Positions 42,404-56,760 of a DNA stretch of 64,000 nt are shown piece after piece; positions within the stretch are counted from its first letter, which is position 1; each line of letters begins with the position of its first letter. A program made the translations under genes and the position numbers. Under the pieces are notes generated by a model, which did no database searches, had not been told where the DNA came from, and saw nothing but the letters and a program-made list of their open reading frames with translations. Source of the DNA: Helichrysum umbraculigerum (lineage: Eukaryota; Streptophyta; Magnoliopsida; Asterales; Asteraceae); contig CATIUR010000003.1 of NCBI GenBank assembly GCA_949592205.1, positions 77,962,501-78,026,500 on the forward strand, read 5' to 3'.

Positions 42404-44283
42404 TATAACACCCCTCGTTTATTTATAAACAATCAATATAATAATGGCGACGCGGAAGCTTATATTTAAAAACATTTCTATCAATGTTACACATTACTCA
42501 AAATGTCAACAAACTTTTTCAAAGTCAAACACATGACATTTCAACAAACTCGGTGTTATATAATTCAGAACACTTTTACAATTATAAAAGTAACATCAGA
42601 GTAACAGCCTGTCAAACATTCCATCCAGTCAAAACACTTCCTGCCCTGCCCAATATGTCCCATTAACATTCAACCTGCAGGAAGAACTGTGGTGGGGTTA
42701 GCACAACGCTAAGTGAGTGAACCAATAACAACAGTCCAACTCAGCATAATAATCTGTTTACATTAAACCACATTAAACAGACAATTAATCACTAAATCAA
42801 TCAATTACTAGCCGACATTCACACAATGTCATTCAAGCTACGTCAGGAGGATCGGTGGTCCCTGAGCAACCATATACCGGTTTGGCACCCAAGAACACTT
42901 ATAGTTCAACTGTATTGGCCCATACAGCACTACCGATAACTTGTTGTTGATCACACACGACCTAGATCTCTAAACTGACATTTCAAGTTTTCCGAGATCT
43001 CCTGTCGTCTACAACAACAACAAGCCCAACTATCAAATCAAGTTGACCTCTGAATCTTACATACTAGCACAATCATCCAAGTAAGCAAATATGCCAAACT
43101 ATCATGGCCAAAACATGTCAAGAGATGCATCATATCACAGTAATACAATAAATTACTTGTTGTAACCAAATCATTACAACTAAATCACACTGAGGGTACA
43201 GATCCACTCACCGACTACCTCAGGCATCCACTCAGTAGTCTAATATCACTGAGTCTTCTCCACATCTGAGAATCAATAAATCAAATATAAGTTAGTAATC
43301 AAATTCAATACATAACTTATATCAATACAATAATTCAAATCAATTATTCGAATAATAATTAATACCTGAGTCACTATATCATCTTAGGCATAATTATAAC
43401 TAAACTCAAGAATATAACTCACATTAACATATCATGTTCAAGTTATATTTACAATTCTTAAGAATCTAATCTCAACACAAAAGTGGCTGGAAAACAGCCT
43501 TACCCGCCGGGTAAGACCCATACCCGCCGGGTATCCTTTATACCTCACAAGCCGCCGGCTTGGCTCAGAAGCCGCCGGCTTCCCATCCAGTACCCATCCC
43601 CGCCGGGTAAGTAATGTACCCGCCGGGTAACCCTTCGTTCCAGCCCAGGTGCGATTCTGATCAAAACCTTACCCGCGATTTTAATCACCAAATCACCAAA
43701 AATCGATTTCAAACAGTTATAAACACCTAATAACTTCACATAATCATCAGGAAACCTTTATAACATGTTTTTAACATCTAATTCTTCCAATCATCAATTT
43801 CAATCAAATTGATTTAAATTCAAACTTACCTCAATTTGAAGAACACTGAATCATGATAATGATTAGGATGAAACTAGAATCAATCATAGCTCCAAATTCA
43901 CTTTCACTTTGTTTTCTAGGTTTTGATTTGGATTTCTAAGGGTTTTAGGAAGTTTTGAAGTTCATAATGAACTTTCCTAAAGAGGAAAGTGAAATAAATA
44001 GCCGACCTCATAAACCGCCTCCAATATACGGGTATAATTTAATACCCAGTCTCAATCTATTGTCTGGAACCCGAAAACCATTTGCGAGTCCAAACATTTT
44101 ATCGCACCGTCATCTATATTAATTTACAACAATTAATAATTCACTTATCACATTGGAATATTTGACTCTTATTCCAATTATTTCAACTATTTCAAACAAT
44201 ATTATTTCCTAACACATTTAAATACTTATTTAAATCAAGAAATAATAATACTAAACGACTAGGTCCATTTCGAGGATGTTACA
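42404..44283 (-). repeat. LTR A (3' LTR) of the three-LTR element
   Basis: 1880 bp, from TATAACACCCC to GATGTTACA. It holds the GCCGGG dyad array at 43501-43632. No gene; the 60-64-codon frames recur in LTR B/C only because the LTRs are copies. Confidence 0.92.
43501..43632. repeat. GC-rich palindrome array in LTR A
   Basis: Six short dyads: TACCCGCCGGGTA (three clear), AAGCCGCCGGCTT (two), and one shortened CCCGCCGGG. The arms switch together between ACCC/GGGT and AGCC/GGCT. It repeats in LTR B (49737-49868) and C (55974-56104). LTR B has one change, CGCTGGG. Confidence 0.92.
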
Positions 44284-44297
44284 ACTCTCTCCCCCTT
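44284..44297 (-). promoter_or_regulatory. Polypurine tract, unit 1
   Basis: The minus strand reads AAGGGGGAGAGAGT next to LTR A. The same tract is at 50520-50533 next to LTR B. Confidence 0.8.
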
Positions 44298-47200
44298 AAA
44301 GAGATTTCTTCCCCGAAATCTAACCTCATTCAATCTGATTAATGTGATATAATCACATACAATCTTATCATACATTAATCCTCAATAGCAACTTACAACT
44401 ATACTTAGACTATTTGAATTCTTTCCACATGCACATATCCAAATGTACATGCTTCTGTCTTTTCCTACGCACACATACAGTGCATCCATCCAACATCTCT
44501 TAGGAACCAATTATCTATCTAATTCCTTTATCGCTAATCAGATAAAAGTTTAAAGCACCCAATCACTTTAACCAATAACAATAAGTGAAACCTAACATCA
44601 CTTACTAGGTATACACTACCAGAAATTAGCAACATGCTAAAATCTTTAACCTATTCTCACTGTTCATCACTGTTAACAATAAAACAGCAGTAACAATATC
44701 ACAACAACAGTGATTCTAAAATCCTCATACACCTATCCACCCTGAAATTTAATTTCAGCTATGACTAACAATCAGTCTCATATACAGATAACAATTTCAA
44801 ATCTCTACTATCAAAGATTTAAATTCAAATCTAGGTCAACTTTTCACCCAAAAGTTCCATACCTACTTTCTTGAATAACCTATAATATTCACATATCACT
44901 ACAATCATATGAAATCCTTTACTTATAAGTAATTCAGATTCATATCACCTAAATAAGCAAAGCAGAGGTCAAACTCAGTAGGTAAAACTACAATTAACAA
45001 GTACTTTGCGCAATCAGCAAAAGTACCACAATCAATTATTACCTACATTCCACCAACCTCTACATTGACTTATTTTCACTTGTAATTCCTTTCATTACAA
45101 CCTATCAATTGTCAACAACATCCAAGTCGACAACAACTACTACTCAACAATAATCACAACATTAATGATTATACATTCCAGTACACCTATCAGTACTTAA
45201 TATTTGTCTTCAAACTCTAACTAACCATCAAGTTTTATATACTACTTAAACTGGTAAGACATCAAAATCTATCCTTAGCAACCAGTTATTTCAACTCAAC
45301 CTTAAACTCTTAAGCTACTAATCACAAGCAATTAGAAATTATACAACTTTAATCACATAATCACTTAGTACTACATCCCATCAATATAGCAACTAAGTTA
45401 GTCTTAATCAACATATTATGATACTACAATTCAAGTATCACAATATCACAATGTGCTACTTTCCAACACGTTTCTAATAAGATCTATATCAAGTTAATCA
45501 CATAGCAATTAACTGACTTCCACATAACTTATGGCATGTTTTAATTCAATCTATTAAAACTTATCATGCCATTTATTATCATGTATACTACACATATATA
45601 CTTACACAATTTCAGATATTCTCTAAAATGGACACATACACAACAATTCCATTTCATTCTATATACCAGGCCATTCAGACTGTTAAAGTCTTTATCAAGC
45701 CTTCTCAATACTACTAATCATCACATACCCTTATCACAGGACACGGAGCAATCAATAATTCTATGTTTCACTTATATACTTACCAACTCGTATATAACTT
45801 AAACAATTCAATCTAAACTTCCAAGAAAGTTTATCACAAGCGATCATCACCTACCAATTTCAAGGTTTCTCTTACTTTCTAACACTTACAATTATACACA
45901 TCAGGTTTTCAACCCTAAATTTCAAACAATCATTATTCTTAAATTATCAAAATAATGATCATTACACTTTAATTACATACCTGATTTCTTAAAATATGAA
46001 CAACTATTCAATTCATATTTCCTCAATTTATTAACCAAGGTCAACTAAACCTTTAACACAATTTACATCTTGATATACTTTCATATCATTTCTTATTCGG
46101 ATCTAATCCCACTTTACCATCTTATCACTTACTTCATTTGTATACAATCAACAAATAACTAAAGAATCCATTCAATTCTTTCAATATTTATGTAACTTAT
46201 CATGAGGTATCAATCAACCTATACCACTATTAATAATAACTTTCAATTATTTATCATCACACCTTCTTACCCAAATCAAAGCTATCATCACAAGCCTAAG
46301 AATTTATTATCACAATTCTAATCAATGGGACTTAATTTGCACCTTTCAACAAATTTACAACTATCATATCATTCAACGACTTCATATCTGTATAATTTTC
46401 TAACACATATTCAGTTCAAATATCAAATATTACTTAACTGAATACTCAATTATACTTAACACTATTTCAATTACTTAATACTAGCCTTAAGTAATGAACC
46501 AAGTTTCACAAACTTAGACAATTCATCTATCTCCTTTGGATCTTCAATGAACCGTTTCAACATAATTTAATCAATCTAGGAATTCAATCATATTCCCCAC
46601 AATCATAACATTTCAATCTATGTTAGACTATTTCAACACAAACAGTTGACTATATGTCAACTTCAGTTTCAATCAACCAATCTATAAAATTTTCAAATTG
46701 CTTTCCTCAAGTTTGACCCAAACTCAAACCAATCACAAGCAATTAATTTTATGCACAATTTTCTATTCATAGTTTGACTTTCAAAGTTAACATACCATCA
46801 AGTTAACTCCCAAACCATTTCATCTTATATGTTCACTTTCAAACATATATTTTAAATTATTTCTTTCTATAATCTTATCAATCCTTTACAAGGACAAAGT
46901 CAACCTACATCAATCTTGGCTCCATACAAGCCATTTCATATTGTATGTTTACTTTCAAACATAGACTTCACATTATTACATTCAATAATGCTAGGAATTC
47001 CTCAAGCAAGACAATATCAACTTATCTCAACATTGGCTTCATACAAGCCAGATGCCAAATAGTGATTCATTTAAACACTATACAAATCCACCTATGGGCA
47101 ATTTGACATAATCAGTCACCACTACATTTTCAACAAAATCAATTTTGTTAACTAGGTTTATCATCAAAACCTCTATCAATGACAACTATCATTTACACTG

Positions 47201-48624
47201 TCACTTTTACAGTCTAAAGGTCACAATTCTATCAACTGATTGTTTTCTTATCAAAACAACTATTAAACAGCTTAGCATACTATCATGCTCTATTTCCAAA
47301 ATCACATTACATTTCTTTTATACGAAGTAGCCTCAACAAGTTCAAGTGACACAACATAATATAACAACGGTGATCAGGCGTTGCAAGATTATGTTCTTCA
47401 CCATCCATTCTCAGGCCACTCTACATTATAATTATTAATGTGATCTACTCTCACCTCATACGTATTAAATACTTCATGATTTCAAATCAATCATACTCCA
47501 TTTATTAGTTTCTATCAGCTGATACACACTCAAAATCAGCTTACTACTTTCATATTCAACCCTACATATGCAAGTCATCTCACATACACACAATGTTCTA
47601 ATTTTTTCAACAACTGAATTACTCAGTATATCACTTATCTGAAACCTCAAACACATGATAACTTATCATCATAGTTTCAACACTTAACACTAATCAATGT
47701 CCCTATTTACCTCAAAATTCAGGACACATCTTACTCAATTATCATCACTTTGACATATGCTATCATATCAAGCATCAATGTCACAACCAGCCTAATTAAT
47801 CATGTTACTATAAAACATTTCATTCATTAATTTACAATTGACCAGAAAGATCTATCACTTCCCAAATCAATTTCACGTTATCATACCCTACATTTCTCAT
47901 AAACCTATCAATCTCGGTTTATATCAAGTGTTTATCTATAGTCAAAACATGTCATATAGTCACATAAACACATATTTTCTCAAATAGTAGTCATTTTCAA
48001 ATCAAATGACACAACAATCCTTAACAAGGATTTAGATCACACCTTGTGATCAATCCACTTATATAATACTATCAATCATCTTGTCTCCCAAATAAAGACA
48101 CTCCTTAGGTTCTAACATCAATCATGTTAAACCTTAATCAACTCTTTTCTATTTACTTAATCACATTTCTGCATTTTCAATTCAATCAGAAATAACCACA
48201 ACAATGAACAACAATGAGCATCTCATTTAATACCCCTATCCTCATGTCAACCTATAACAGTCACAGTTGACTCAAAACTGGGGAATCATATCTGACTCAG
48301 TTAACTTCATAACAAGGCTTACTCAACATAACAGAGTAAACAATTCAAGTTAATTTAAATTAACACAGGCTTATCGAAGATTACCTGACAATCTTAAGCC
48401 CACTAGCGTTGAGGAAACATGAAATATACAAATCAGATACTCATGTTCCTCCGTCTCTGCAATCAAACAACACTTCACAACTTGTTAAGGGTTAGTACAT
48501 ATTCAACTAATCACTTTTCACACATCAACTAATCAACTAAACCCACACCCACTGGAATGTTTGACTCAACTCATTCACAGTTCAGGATTGAACAATCTAT
48601 CATGCTCAACTCGCCCAAACTATT

Positions 48625-48637
48625 GCTCTGATACCAA
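48625..48637 (-). promoter_or_regulatory. Met-tRNA primer-binding site, unit 1
   Basis: The minus strand reads TTGGTATCAGAGC, two bases from LTR B. Duplicate at 54861-54873 next to LTR C. Confidence 0.88.
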
Positions 48638-48639
48638 CT

Positions 48640-50519
48640 TATAACACCCCTCGTTTATTTATAAACAATCAATATAATAATGGCGACGCGGAAGCTTATA
48701 TTTAAAAACATTTCTATCAATGTTACACATTACTCAAAATGTCAACAAACTTTTTCAAAGTCAAACACATGACATTTCAACAAACTCGGTGTTATATAAT
48801 TCAGAACACTTTTACAATTATAAAAGTAACATCAGAGTAACAGCCTGTCAAACATTCCATCCAGTCAAAACACTTCCTGCCCTGCCCAATATGTCCCATT
48901 AACATTCAACCTGCAGGAAGAACTGTGGTGGGGTTAGCACAACGCTAAGTGAGTGAACCAATAACAACAGTCCAACTCAGCATAATAATCTGTTTACATT
49001 AAACCACATTAAACAGACAATTAATCACTAAATCAATCAATTACTAGCCGACATTCACACAATGTCATTCAAGCTACGTCAGGAGGATCGGTGGTCCCTG
49101 AGCAACCATATACCGGTTTGGCACCCAAGAACACTTATAGTTCAACTGTATTGGCCCATACAGCACTACCGATAACTTGTTGTTGATCACACACGACCTA
49201 GATCTCTAAACTGACATTTCAAGTTTTCCGAGATCTCCTGTCGTCTACAACAACAACAAGCCCAACTATCAAATCAAGTTGACCTCTGAATCTTACATAC
49301 TAGCACAATCATCCAAGTAAGCAAATATGCCAAACTATCATGGCCAAAACATGTCAAGAGATGCATCATATCACAGTAATACAATAAATTACTTGTTGTA
49401 ACCAAATCATTACAACTAAATCACACTGAGGGTACAGATCCACTCACTGACTACCTCAGGCATCCACTCAGTAGTCTAATATCACTGAGTCTTCTCCACA
49501 TCTGAGAATCAATAAATCAAATATAAGTTAGTAATCAAATTCAATACATAACTTATATCAATACAATAATTCAAATCAATTATTCGAATAATAATTAATA
49601 CCTGAGTCACTATATCATCTTAGGCATAATTATAACTAAACTCAAGAATATAACTCACATTAACATATCATGTTCAAGTTATATTTACAATTCTTAAGAA
49701 TCTAATCTCAACACAAAAGTGGCTGGAAAACAGCCTTACCCGCTGGGTAAGACCCATACCCGCCGGGTATCCTTTATACCTCACAAGCCGCCGGCTTGGC
49801 TCAGAAGCCGCCGGCTTCCCATCCAGTACCCATCCCCGCCGGGTAAGTAATGTACCCGCCGGGTAACCCTTCGTTCCAGCCCAGGTGCGATTCTGATCAA
49901 AACCTTACCCGCGATTTTAATCACCAAATCACCAAAAATCGATTTCAAACAGTTATAAACACCTAATAACTTCACATAATCATCAGGAAACCTTTATAAC
50001 ATGTTTTTAACATCTAATTCTTCCAATCATCAATTTCAATCAAATTGATTTAAATTCAAACTTACCTCAATTTGAAGAACACTGAATCATGATAATGATT
50101 AGGATGAAACTAGAATCAATCATAGCTCCAAATTCACTTTCACTTTGTTTTCTAGGTTTTGATTTGGATTTCTAAGGGTTTTAGGAAGTTTTGAAGTTCA
50201 TAATGAACTTTCCTAAAGAGGAAAGTGAAATAAATAGCCGACCTCATAAACCGCCTCCAATATACGGGTATAATTTAATACCCAGTCTCAATCTATTGTC
50301 TGGAACCCGAAAACCATTTGCGAGTCCAAACATTTTATCGCACCGTCATCTATATTAATTTACAACAATTAATAATTCACTTATCACATTGGAATATTTG
50401 ACTCTTATTCCAATTATTTCAACTATTTCAAACAATATTATTTCCTAACACATTTAAATACTTATTTAAATCAAGAAATAATAATACTAAACGACTAGGT
50501 CCATTTCGAGGATGTTACA
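48640..50519 (-). repeat. LTR B (middle LTR)
   Basis: 1880 bp, shared by both internal regions: it has a polypurine tract on its right side and a primer site on its left. No target duplication flanks it, which is expected if the tandem arose by LTR-LTR recombination. Differs from LTR A at very few sites. Confidence 0.92.
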
Positions 50520-53500
50520 ACTCTCTCCCCCTTAAAGAGATTTCTTCCCCGAAATCTAACCTCATTCAATCTGATTAATGTGATATAATCACATACAATC
50601 TTATCATACATTAATCCTCAATAGCAACTTACAACTATACTTAGACTATTTGAATTCTTTCCACATGCACATATCCAAATGTACATGCTTCTGTCTTTTC
50701 CTACGCACACATACAGTGCATCCATCCAACATCTCTTAGGAACCAATTATCTATCTAATTCCTTTATCACTAATCAGATAAAAGTTTAAAGCACCCAATC
50801 ACTTTAACCAATAACAATAAGTGAAACCTAACATCACTTACTAGGTATACACTACCAGAAATTAGCAACATGCTAAAATCTTTAACCTATTCTCACTGTT
50901 CATCACTGTTAACAATAAAACAGCAGTAACAATATCACAACAACAGTGATTCTAAAATCCTCATACACCTATCCACCCTGAAATTTAATTTCAGCTATGA
51001 CTAACAATCAGTCTCATATACAGATAACAATTTCAAATCTCTACTATCAAAGATTTAAATTCAAATCTAGGTCAACTTTTCACCCAAAAGTTCCATACCT
51101 ACTTTCTTGAATAACCTATAATATTCACATATCACTACAATCATATGAAATCCTTTACTTATAAGTAATTCAGATTCATATCACCTTAATAAGCAAAGCA
51201 GAGGTCAAACTCAGTAGGTAAAACTACAATTAACAAGTACTTTGCGCAATCAGCAAAAGTACCACAATCAATTATTACCTACATTCCACCAACCTCTACA
51301 TTGACTTATTTTCACTTGTAATTCCTTTCATTACAACCTATCAATTGTCAACAACATCCAAGTCGACAACAACTACTACTAAACAATAATCACAACATTA
51401 ATGATTATACATTCCAGTACACCTATCAGTACTTAATATTTGTCTTCAAACTCTAACTAACCATCAAGTTTTATATACTACTTAAACTGGTAAGACATCA
51501 AAATCTATCCTTAGCAACCAGTTATTTCAACTCAACCTTAAACTCTTAAGCTACTAATCACAAGCAATTAGAAATTATACAACTTTAATCACATAATCAC
51601 TTAGTACTACATCCCATCAATATAGCAACTAAGTTAGTCTTAATCAACATATTATGATACTACAATTCAAGTATCACAATATCACAATGTGCTACTTTCC
51701 AACACGTTTCTAATAAGATCTATATCAAGTTAATCACATAGCAATTAACTGACTTCCACATAACTTATGGCATGTTTTAATTCAATCTATTAAAACTTAT
51801 CATGCCATTTATTATCATGTATACTACACATATATACTTACACAATTTCAGATATTCTCTAAAATGGACACATACACAACAATTCCATTTCATTCTATAT
51901 ACTAGGCCATTCAGACTGTTAAAGTCTTTATCAAGCCTTCTCAATACTACTAATCATCACATACCCTTATCACAGGACACGGAGCAATCAATAATTCTAT
52001 GTTTCACTTATATACTTACCAACTCGTATATAACTTAAACAATTCAATCTAAACTTCCAAGAAAGTTTATCACAAGCGATCATCACCTACCAATTTCAAG
52101 GTTTCTCTTACTTTCTAACACTTACAATTATACACATCATGTTTTCAACCCTAAATTTCAAACAATCATTATTCTTAAATTATCAAAATAATGATCATTT
52201 CACTTTAATTACATACCTGATTTCTTAAAATATGAACAACTATTCAATTCATATTTCCTCAATTTATTAACCAAGGTCAACTAAACCTTTAACACAATTT
52301 ACATCTTGATATACTTTCATATCATTTCTTATTCGGATCTAATCCCACTTTACCATCTTATCACTTACTTCATTTGTATACAATCAACAAATAACTAAAG
52401 AATCCATTCAATTCTTTCAATATTTATGTAACTTATCATGAGGTATCAATCAACCTATACCACTATTAATAATAACTTTCAATTATTTATCATCACACCT
52501 TCTTACCCAAATCAAAGCTATCATCACAAGCCTAAGAATTTATTATCACAATTCTAATCAATGGGACTTAATTTGCACCTTTCAACAAATTTACAACTAT
52601 CATATCATTCAACGACTTCATATCTGTATAATTTTCTAACACATATTCAGTTCAAATATCAAATATTACTTAACTGAATACTCAATTATACTTAACACTA
52701 TTTCAATTACTTAATACTAGCCTTAAGTAATGAACCAAGTTTCACAAACTTAGGCAATTCATCTATCTCCTTTGGATCTTCAATGACCCGTTTCAACATA
52801 ATTTAATCAATCTAGGAATTCAATCATATTCCCCACAATCATAACATTTCAATCTATGTTAGACTATTTCAACACAAACAGTTGACTATATGTCAACTTC
52901 AGTTTCAATCAACCAATCTATAAAATTTTCAAATTGCTTTCCTCAAGTTTGACCCAAACTCAAACCAATCACAAGCAATTAATTTTATGCACAATTTTCT
53001 ATTCATAGTTTGACTTTCAAAGTTAACATACCATCAAGTTAACTCCCAAACCATTTCATCTTATATGTTCACTTTCAAACATATATTTTAAATTATTTCT
53101 TTCTATAATCTTATCAATCCTTTACAAGGACAAAGTCAACCTACATCAATCTTGGCTCCATACAAGCCATTTCATATTGTATGTTTACTTTCAAACATAG
53201 ACTTCACATTATTACATTCAATAATGCTAGGAATTCCTCAAGCAAGACAATATCAACTTATCTCAACATTGGCTTCATACAAGCCAGATGCCAAATAGTG
53301 ATTCATTTAAACACTATACAAATCCACCTATGGGCAATTTGACATAATCAGTCACCACTACATTTTCAACAAAATCAATTTTGTTAACTAGGTTTATCAT
53401 CAAAACCTCTATCAATGACAACTATCATTTACACTGTCACTTTTACAGTCTAAAGGTCACAATTCTATCAACTGATTGTTTTCTTATCAAAACAACTATT

Positions 53501-54875
53501 AAACAGCTTAGCATACTATCATGCTCTATTTCCAAAATCACATTACATTTCTTTTATACGAAGTAGCCTCAACAAGTTCAAGTGACACAACATAATATAA
53601 CAACGGTGATCAGGCGTTGCAAGATTATGTTCTTCACCATCCATTCTCAGGCCACTCTACATTATAATTATTAATGTGATCTACTCTCACCTCATACGTA
53701 TTAAATACTTCATGATTTCAAATCAATCATACTCCATTTATTAGTTTCTATCAGCTGATACACACTCAAAATCAGCTTACTACTTTCATATTCAACCCTA
53801 CATATGCAAGTCATCTCACATACACACAATGTTCTAATTTTTTCAACAACTGAATTACTCAGTATATCACTTATCTGAAACCTCAAACACATGATAACTT
53901 ATCATCATAGTTTCAACACTTAACACTAATCAATGTCCCTATTTACCTCAAAATTCAGGACACATCTTACTCAATTATCATCACTTTGACATATGCTATC
54001 ATATCAAGCATCAATGTCACAACCAGCCTAATTAATCATGTTACTATAAAACATTTCATTCATTAATTTACAATTGACCAGAAAGATCTATCACTTCCCA
54101 AATCAATTTCACGTTATCATACCCTACATTTCTCATAAACCTATCAATCTCGGTTTATATCAAGTGTTTATCTATAGTCAAAACATGTCATATAGTCACA
54201 TAAACACATATTTTCTCAAATAGCAGTCATTTTCAAATCAAATGACACAACAATCCTTAACAAGGATTTAGATCACACCTTGTGATCAATCCACTTATAT
54301 AATACTATCAATCATCTTGTCTCCCAAATAAAGACACTCCTTAGGTTCTAACATCAATCATGTTAAACCTTAATCAACTCTTTTCTATTTACTTAATCAC
54401 ATTTCTGCATTTTCAATTCAATCAGAAATAACCACAACAATGAACAACAATGAGCATCTCATTTAATACCCCTATCCTCATGTCAACCTATAACAGTCAC
54501 AGTTGACTCAAAACTGGGGAATCATATCTGACTCAGTTAACTTCATAACAAGGCTTACTCAACATAACAGAGTAAACAATTCAAGTTAATTTAAATTAAC
54601 ACAGGCTTATCGAAGATTACCTGACAATCTTAAGCCCACCAGCGTTGAGGAAACATGAAATATACAAATCAGATACTCATGTTCCTCCGTCTCTGCAATC
54701 AAACAACACTTCACAACTTGTTAAGGGTTAGTACATATTCAACTAATCACTTTTCACACATCAACTAATCAACTAAACCCACACCCACTGGAATGTTTGA
54801 CTCAACTCATTCACAGTTCAGGATTGAACAATCTATCATGCTCAACTCGCCCAAACTATTGCTCTGATACCAACT
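50520..54875 (-). repeat. Internal region 2, 4356 bp, non-coding
   Basis: Same length as internal region 1, with about ten single-base differences and no indels noticed. Same strand bias and absence of genes. Confidence 0.9.
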
Positions 54876-56755
54876 TATAACACCCCTCGTTTATTTATAA
54901 ACAATCAATATAATAATGGCGACGCGGAAGCTTATATTTAAAAACATTTCTATCAATGTTACACATTACTCAAAATGTCAACAAACTTTTTCAAAGTCAA
55001 ACACATGACATTTCAACAAACTCGGTGTTATATAATTCAGAACACTTTTACAATTATTAAAGTAACATCAGAGTAACAGCCTGTCAAACATTCCATCCAG
55101 TCAAAACACTTCCTGCCCTGCCCAATATGTCCCATTAACATTCAACCTGCAGGAAGAACTGTGGTGGGGTTAGCACAACGCTAAGTGAGTGAACCAATAA
55201 CAACAGTCCAACTCAGCATAATAATCTGTTTACATTAAACCACATTAAACAGACAATTAATCACTAAATCAATCAATTACTAGCCGACATTCACACAATG
55301 TCATTCAAGCTACGTCAGGAGGATCGGTGGTCCCTGAGCAACCATATACCGGTTTGGCACCCAAGAACACTTATAGTTCAACTGTATTGGCCCATACAGC
55401 ACTACCGATAACTTGTTGTTGATCACACACGACCTAGATCTCTAAACTGACATTTCAAGTTTTCCGAGATCTCCTGTCGTCTACAACAACAACAAGCCCA
55501 ACTATCAAATCAAGTTGACCTCTGAATCTTACATACTAGCACAATCATCCAAGTAAGCAAATATGCCAAACTATCATGGCCAAAACATGTCAAGAGATGC
55601 ATCATATCACAGTAATACAATAAATTACTTGTTGTAACCAAATCATTACAACTAAATCACACTGAGGGTACAGATCCACTCACCGACTACCTCAGGCATC
55701 CACTCAGTAGTCTAATATCACTGAGTCTTCTCCACATCTGAGAATCAATAAATCAAATATAAGTTAGTAATCAAATTCAATACATAACTTATATCAATAC
55801 AATAATTCAAATCAATTATTCGAATAATAATTAATACCTGAGTCACTATATCATCTTAGGCATAATTATAACTAAACTCAAGAATATAACTCACATTAAC
55901 ATATCATGTTCAAGTTATATTTACAATTCTTAAGAATCTAATCTCAACACAAAAGTGGCTGGAAAACAGCCTTACCCGCCGGGTAAGACCCATACCCGCC
56001 GGGTATCCTTTATACCTCACAAGCCGCCGGCTTGGCTCAGAAGCCGCCGGCTTCCCATCCAGTACCCATCCCCGCCGGGTAAGTAATGTACCCGCCGGGT
56101 AACCCTTCGTTCCAGCCCAGGTGCGATTCTGATCAAAACCTTACCCGCGATTTTAATCACCAAATCACCAAAAATCGATTTCAAACAGTTATAAACACCT
56201 AATAACTTCACATAATCATCAGGAAACCTTTATAACATGTTTTTAACATCTAATTCTTCCAATCATCAATTTCAATCAAATTGATTTAAATTCAAACTTA
56301 CCTCAATTTGAAGAACACTGAATCATGATAATGATTAGGATGAAACTAGAATCAATCATAGCTCCAAATTCACTTTCACTTTGTTTTCTAGGTTTTGATT
56401 TGGATTTCTAAGGGTTTTAGGAAGTTTTGAAGTTCATAATGAACTTTCCTAAAGAGGAAAGTGAAATAAATAGCCGACCTCATAAACCGCCTCCAATATA
56501 CGGGTATAATTTAATACCCCGTCTCAATCTATTGTCTGGAACCCGAAAACCATTTGCGAGTCCAAACATTTTATCGCACCGTCATCTATATTAATTTACA
56601 ACAATTAATAATTCACTTATCACATTGGAATATTTGACTCTTATTCCAATTATTTCAACTATTTCAAACAATATTATTTCCTAACACATTTAAATACTTA
56701 TTTAAATCAAGAAATAATAATACTAAACGACTAGGTCCATTTCGAGGATGTTACA
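54876..56755 (-). repeat. LTR C (5' LTR) of the three-LTR element
   Basis: 1880 bp, ending GATGTTACA at 56755 before the right AGTTC duplication. One or two differences from LTR A and B (for example near 55058 and 56520). Confidence 0.92.
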
Positions 56756-56760
56756 AGTTC

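Larger units (their letters stand above)
44284..48639 (-). repeat. Internal region 1, 4356 bp, non-coding
   Basis: Strikingly poor in G on the plus strand (rich in A, C and T). No frame longer than about 78 codons and no gag or pol motif. A partial tandem repeat with a unit of about 130 bp lies at 46800-47060 (TTCAAACATA and TACAAGCC words). Confidence 0.88.
42404..56755 (-). mobile_element. Three-LTR non-autonomous LTR element (LARD-like), 14352 bp
   Basis: LTR-internal-LTR-internal-LTR with unit lengths 1880-4356-1880-4356-1880 bp. The minus strand is sense: each internal region has a Met-tRNA primer site next to the LTR on its right and a polypurine tract next to the LTR on its left. Ends are TGTAACATC and GGTGTTATA (TG...TA, a known non-canonical pair). 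No protein of retroelements was found. Primer site, polypurine context and LTR ends match Tekay-type elements, so those may have mobilised it. The copies differ at about ten positions in 4.36 kb, so the tandem is young. Confidence 0.9.

Noticed and set aside
42484..42666. 60-codon frame repeated exactly at 48720 as a possible gene
   Set aside because: The repeat is due to recent LTR duplication; composition is non-coding and LTR C has lost the full frame.
45566..45802. 78-codon frame conserved at 51802
   Set aside because: The internal regions are nearly identical by recent duplication, so conservation carries no coding signal, and no domain is seen.
48625..48637. Possible tRNA gene from the TGGTATCAGAGC match
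   Set aside because: It is a short primer-binding site next to LTRs; no cloverleaf around it.
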